Source of the DNA: Acidimicrobiaceae bacterium | GTDB taxonomy: Bacteria; Actinomycetota; Acidimicrobiia; Acidimicrobiales; RAAP-2 | DNA length: 33,747 nucleotides | Direction of reading: 5' to 3' | Assembly: GCA_027315445.1 (NCBI GenBank) | Contig: DAHUYA010000062.1 | Location: 1-33,747, forward strand | Shown: piece by piece, positions 33,097 through 33,747 of the stretch | Layout of the letters: every line of letters begins with the position of its first letter | Position numbering within the stretch: position 1 is the stretch's first letter | Notes under the pieces: generated by a model | What the model saw: the letters and a program-made list of their open reading frames with translations, nothing else | Told to the model about the DNA's origin: nothing | Databases searched by the model: none | Program-made: the position numbers and the translations under genes

Positions 33097-33708
33097 ATGG
33101 CGGCACGCCAACCCAGCTCGGCCACGGCCAATGCCGTGCTGGGGCTCCTGTCCTTCGGTCAGGAGCTCTCCGGTTACGACCTGAAGAAGTGGGCCGACCA
33201 CAGCCTCCGGTTCTTCTTCTGGAGCCCGGCCAGCAGCCAGATCTACAGCGAGCTGCGCCGTCTCGAGAGCCGGGGCTACGTCTCGTCGCGGGTGATCGCC
33301 AAGGACGACACCAGGGGGCGCCGGGTCTACGCCATCACCGACGAGGGCCGACGGGCGCTCGCCCAGTGGCTGGCCACCGAACCGGCCGACGTGGCGGTGC
33401 TGAAGCACCCGACGATCCTGCGGGTCTGGCTCGGCCACCTGATGGAACCCGAGACCCTGCGGAAGGTGGTCCACGAGCACCGCGACCGCCTCGAGGGCCG
33501 GCTGGCCGAGGTGCACCACGACCAGCGGCGGGTGGCCGCCGACCCGACCATGGCCTACGCCAAGCTGGTCATCGACTGGGCCGAGCGCTACTACCAGGCC
33601 GAGCTACGCAACACCGACCGCCTGCTCGACGAGATGGAAGAGCTCGGGACGCGGGGCGGCCGACCGGCCGGCGCCCGTTCGCTGCCGCCACCCGGCGGCG
33701 CCGGGTAG
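33097..33708 (+). CDS. PadR family transcriptional regulator
   Basis: VLGLLSFGQELSGYDLKKWADHSLRFFFWSPASSQIYSELRRLESRGYVSSRVIAKDDTRGRRVYAITDEGRRALAQWL (wHTH), C-terminal helical domain. Confidence 0.9.
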   Translation: MAARQPSSATANAVLGLLSFGQELSGYDLKKWADHSLRFFFWSPASSQIYSELRRLESRGYVSSRVIAKDDTRGRRVYAITDEGRRALAQWLATEPADVAVLKHPTILRVWLGHLMEPETLRKVVHEHRDRLEGRLAEVHHDQRRVAADPTMAYAKLVIDWAERYYQAELRNTDRLLDEMEELGTRGGRPAGARSLPPPGGAG

Positions 33709-33747
33709 CGGGCCCGCCGACCCCGTGCCGGGCCGCTCCGGGGCGGC

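Noticed and set aside
1-33747. CRISPR array, IS element, integron, prophage, BGC or defence island
   Set aside because: No phased repeat-spacer structure, no transposase/integrase/phage/effector domains; the tandem repeats found are short and local.

Overview
High-GC actinobacterial chromosomal segment, Acidimicrobiia-like in gene style (inference from composition and family content). It holds about 20 protein genes and no tRNA, rRNA, CRISPR, IS or phage genes that I can see. Genes in order: (i) a truncated sensory GGDEF/EAL protein (minus), absent from the ORF track because it runs off the left edge; (ii) a SHOCT-like small protein; (iii) an overlapping cassette of GH15 glucosidase/trehalase, glucose-1-dehydrogenase-like MDR and MBL-fold hydrolase; (iv) a MarP-like membrane serine protease divergent from a secreted Asp-box protein with seven C-x5-C motifs; (v) an ALDH/LLM pair; (vi) a pst phosphate operon in the order pstB-pstS-pstC-pstA; (vii) a nitrobindin/FABP-like protein coupled to an acyl-CoA dehydrogenase; (viii) an M20 amidohydrolase; (ix) purU and amt separated by a triplicated hairpin; (x) an Hsp20 gene behind a CIRCE element; (xi) a two-TM protein; (xii) an amidohydrolase, an MFS transporter and a DUF1214 protein; (xiii) a sulfotransferase divergent from an LLM/PadR pair. 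The most interesting signals are regulatory: six contiguous 11-nt PHO-box-like repeats before pstB, a perfect 20-bp inverted repeat at the pstS/pstC junction, a duplicated Shine-Dalgarno with a 6-codon leader ORF ending on the pstS start, an apparent CTG start for purU, triple tandem hairpins after amt, and a recurrent TANNNT-(6-9 nt)-GTG arrangement suggesting leaderless transcripts. Most very long ORFs in the supplied track are antisense shadows of real genes.
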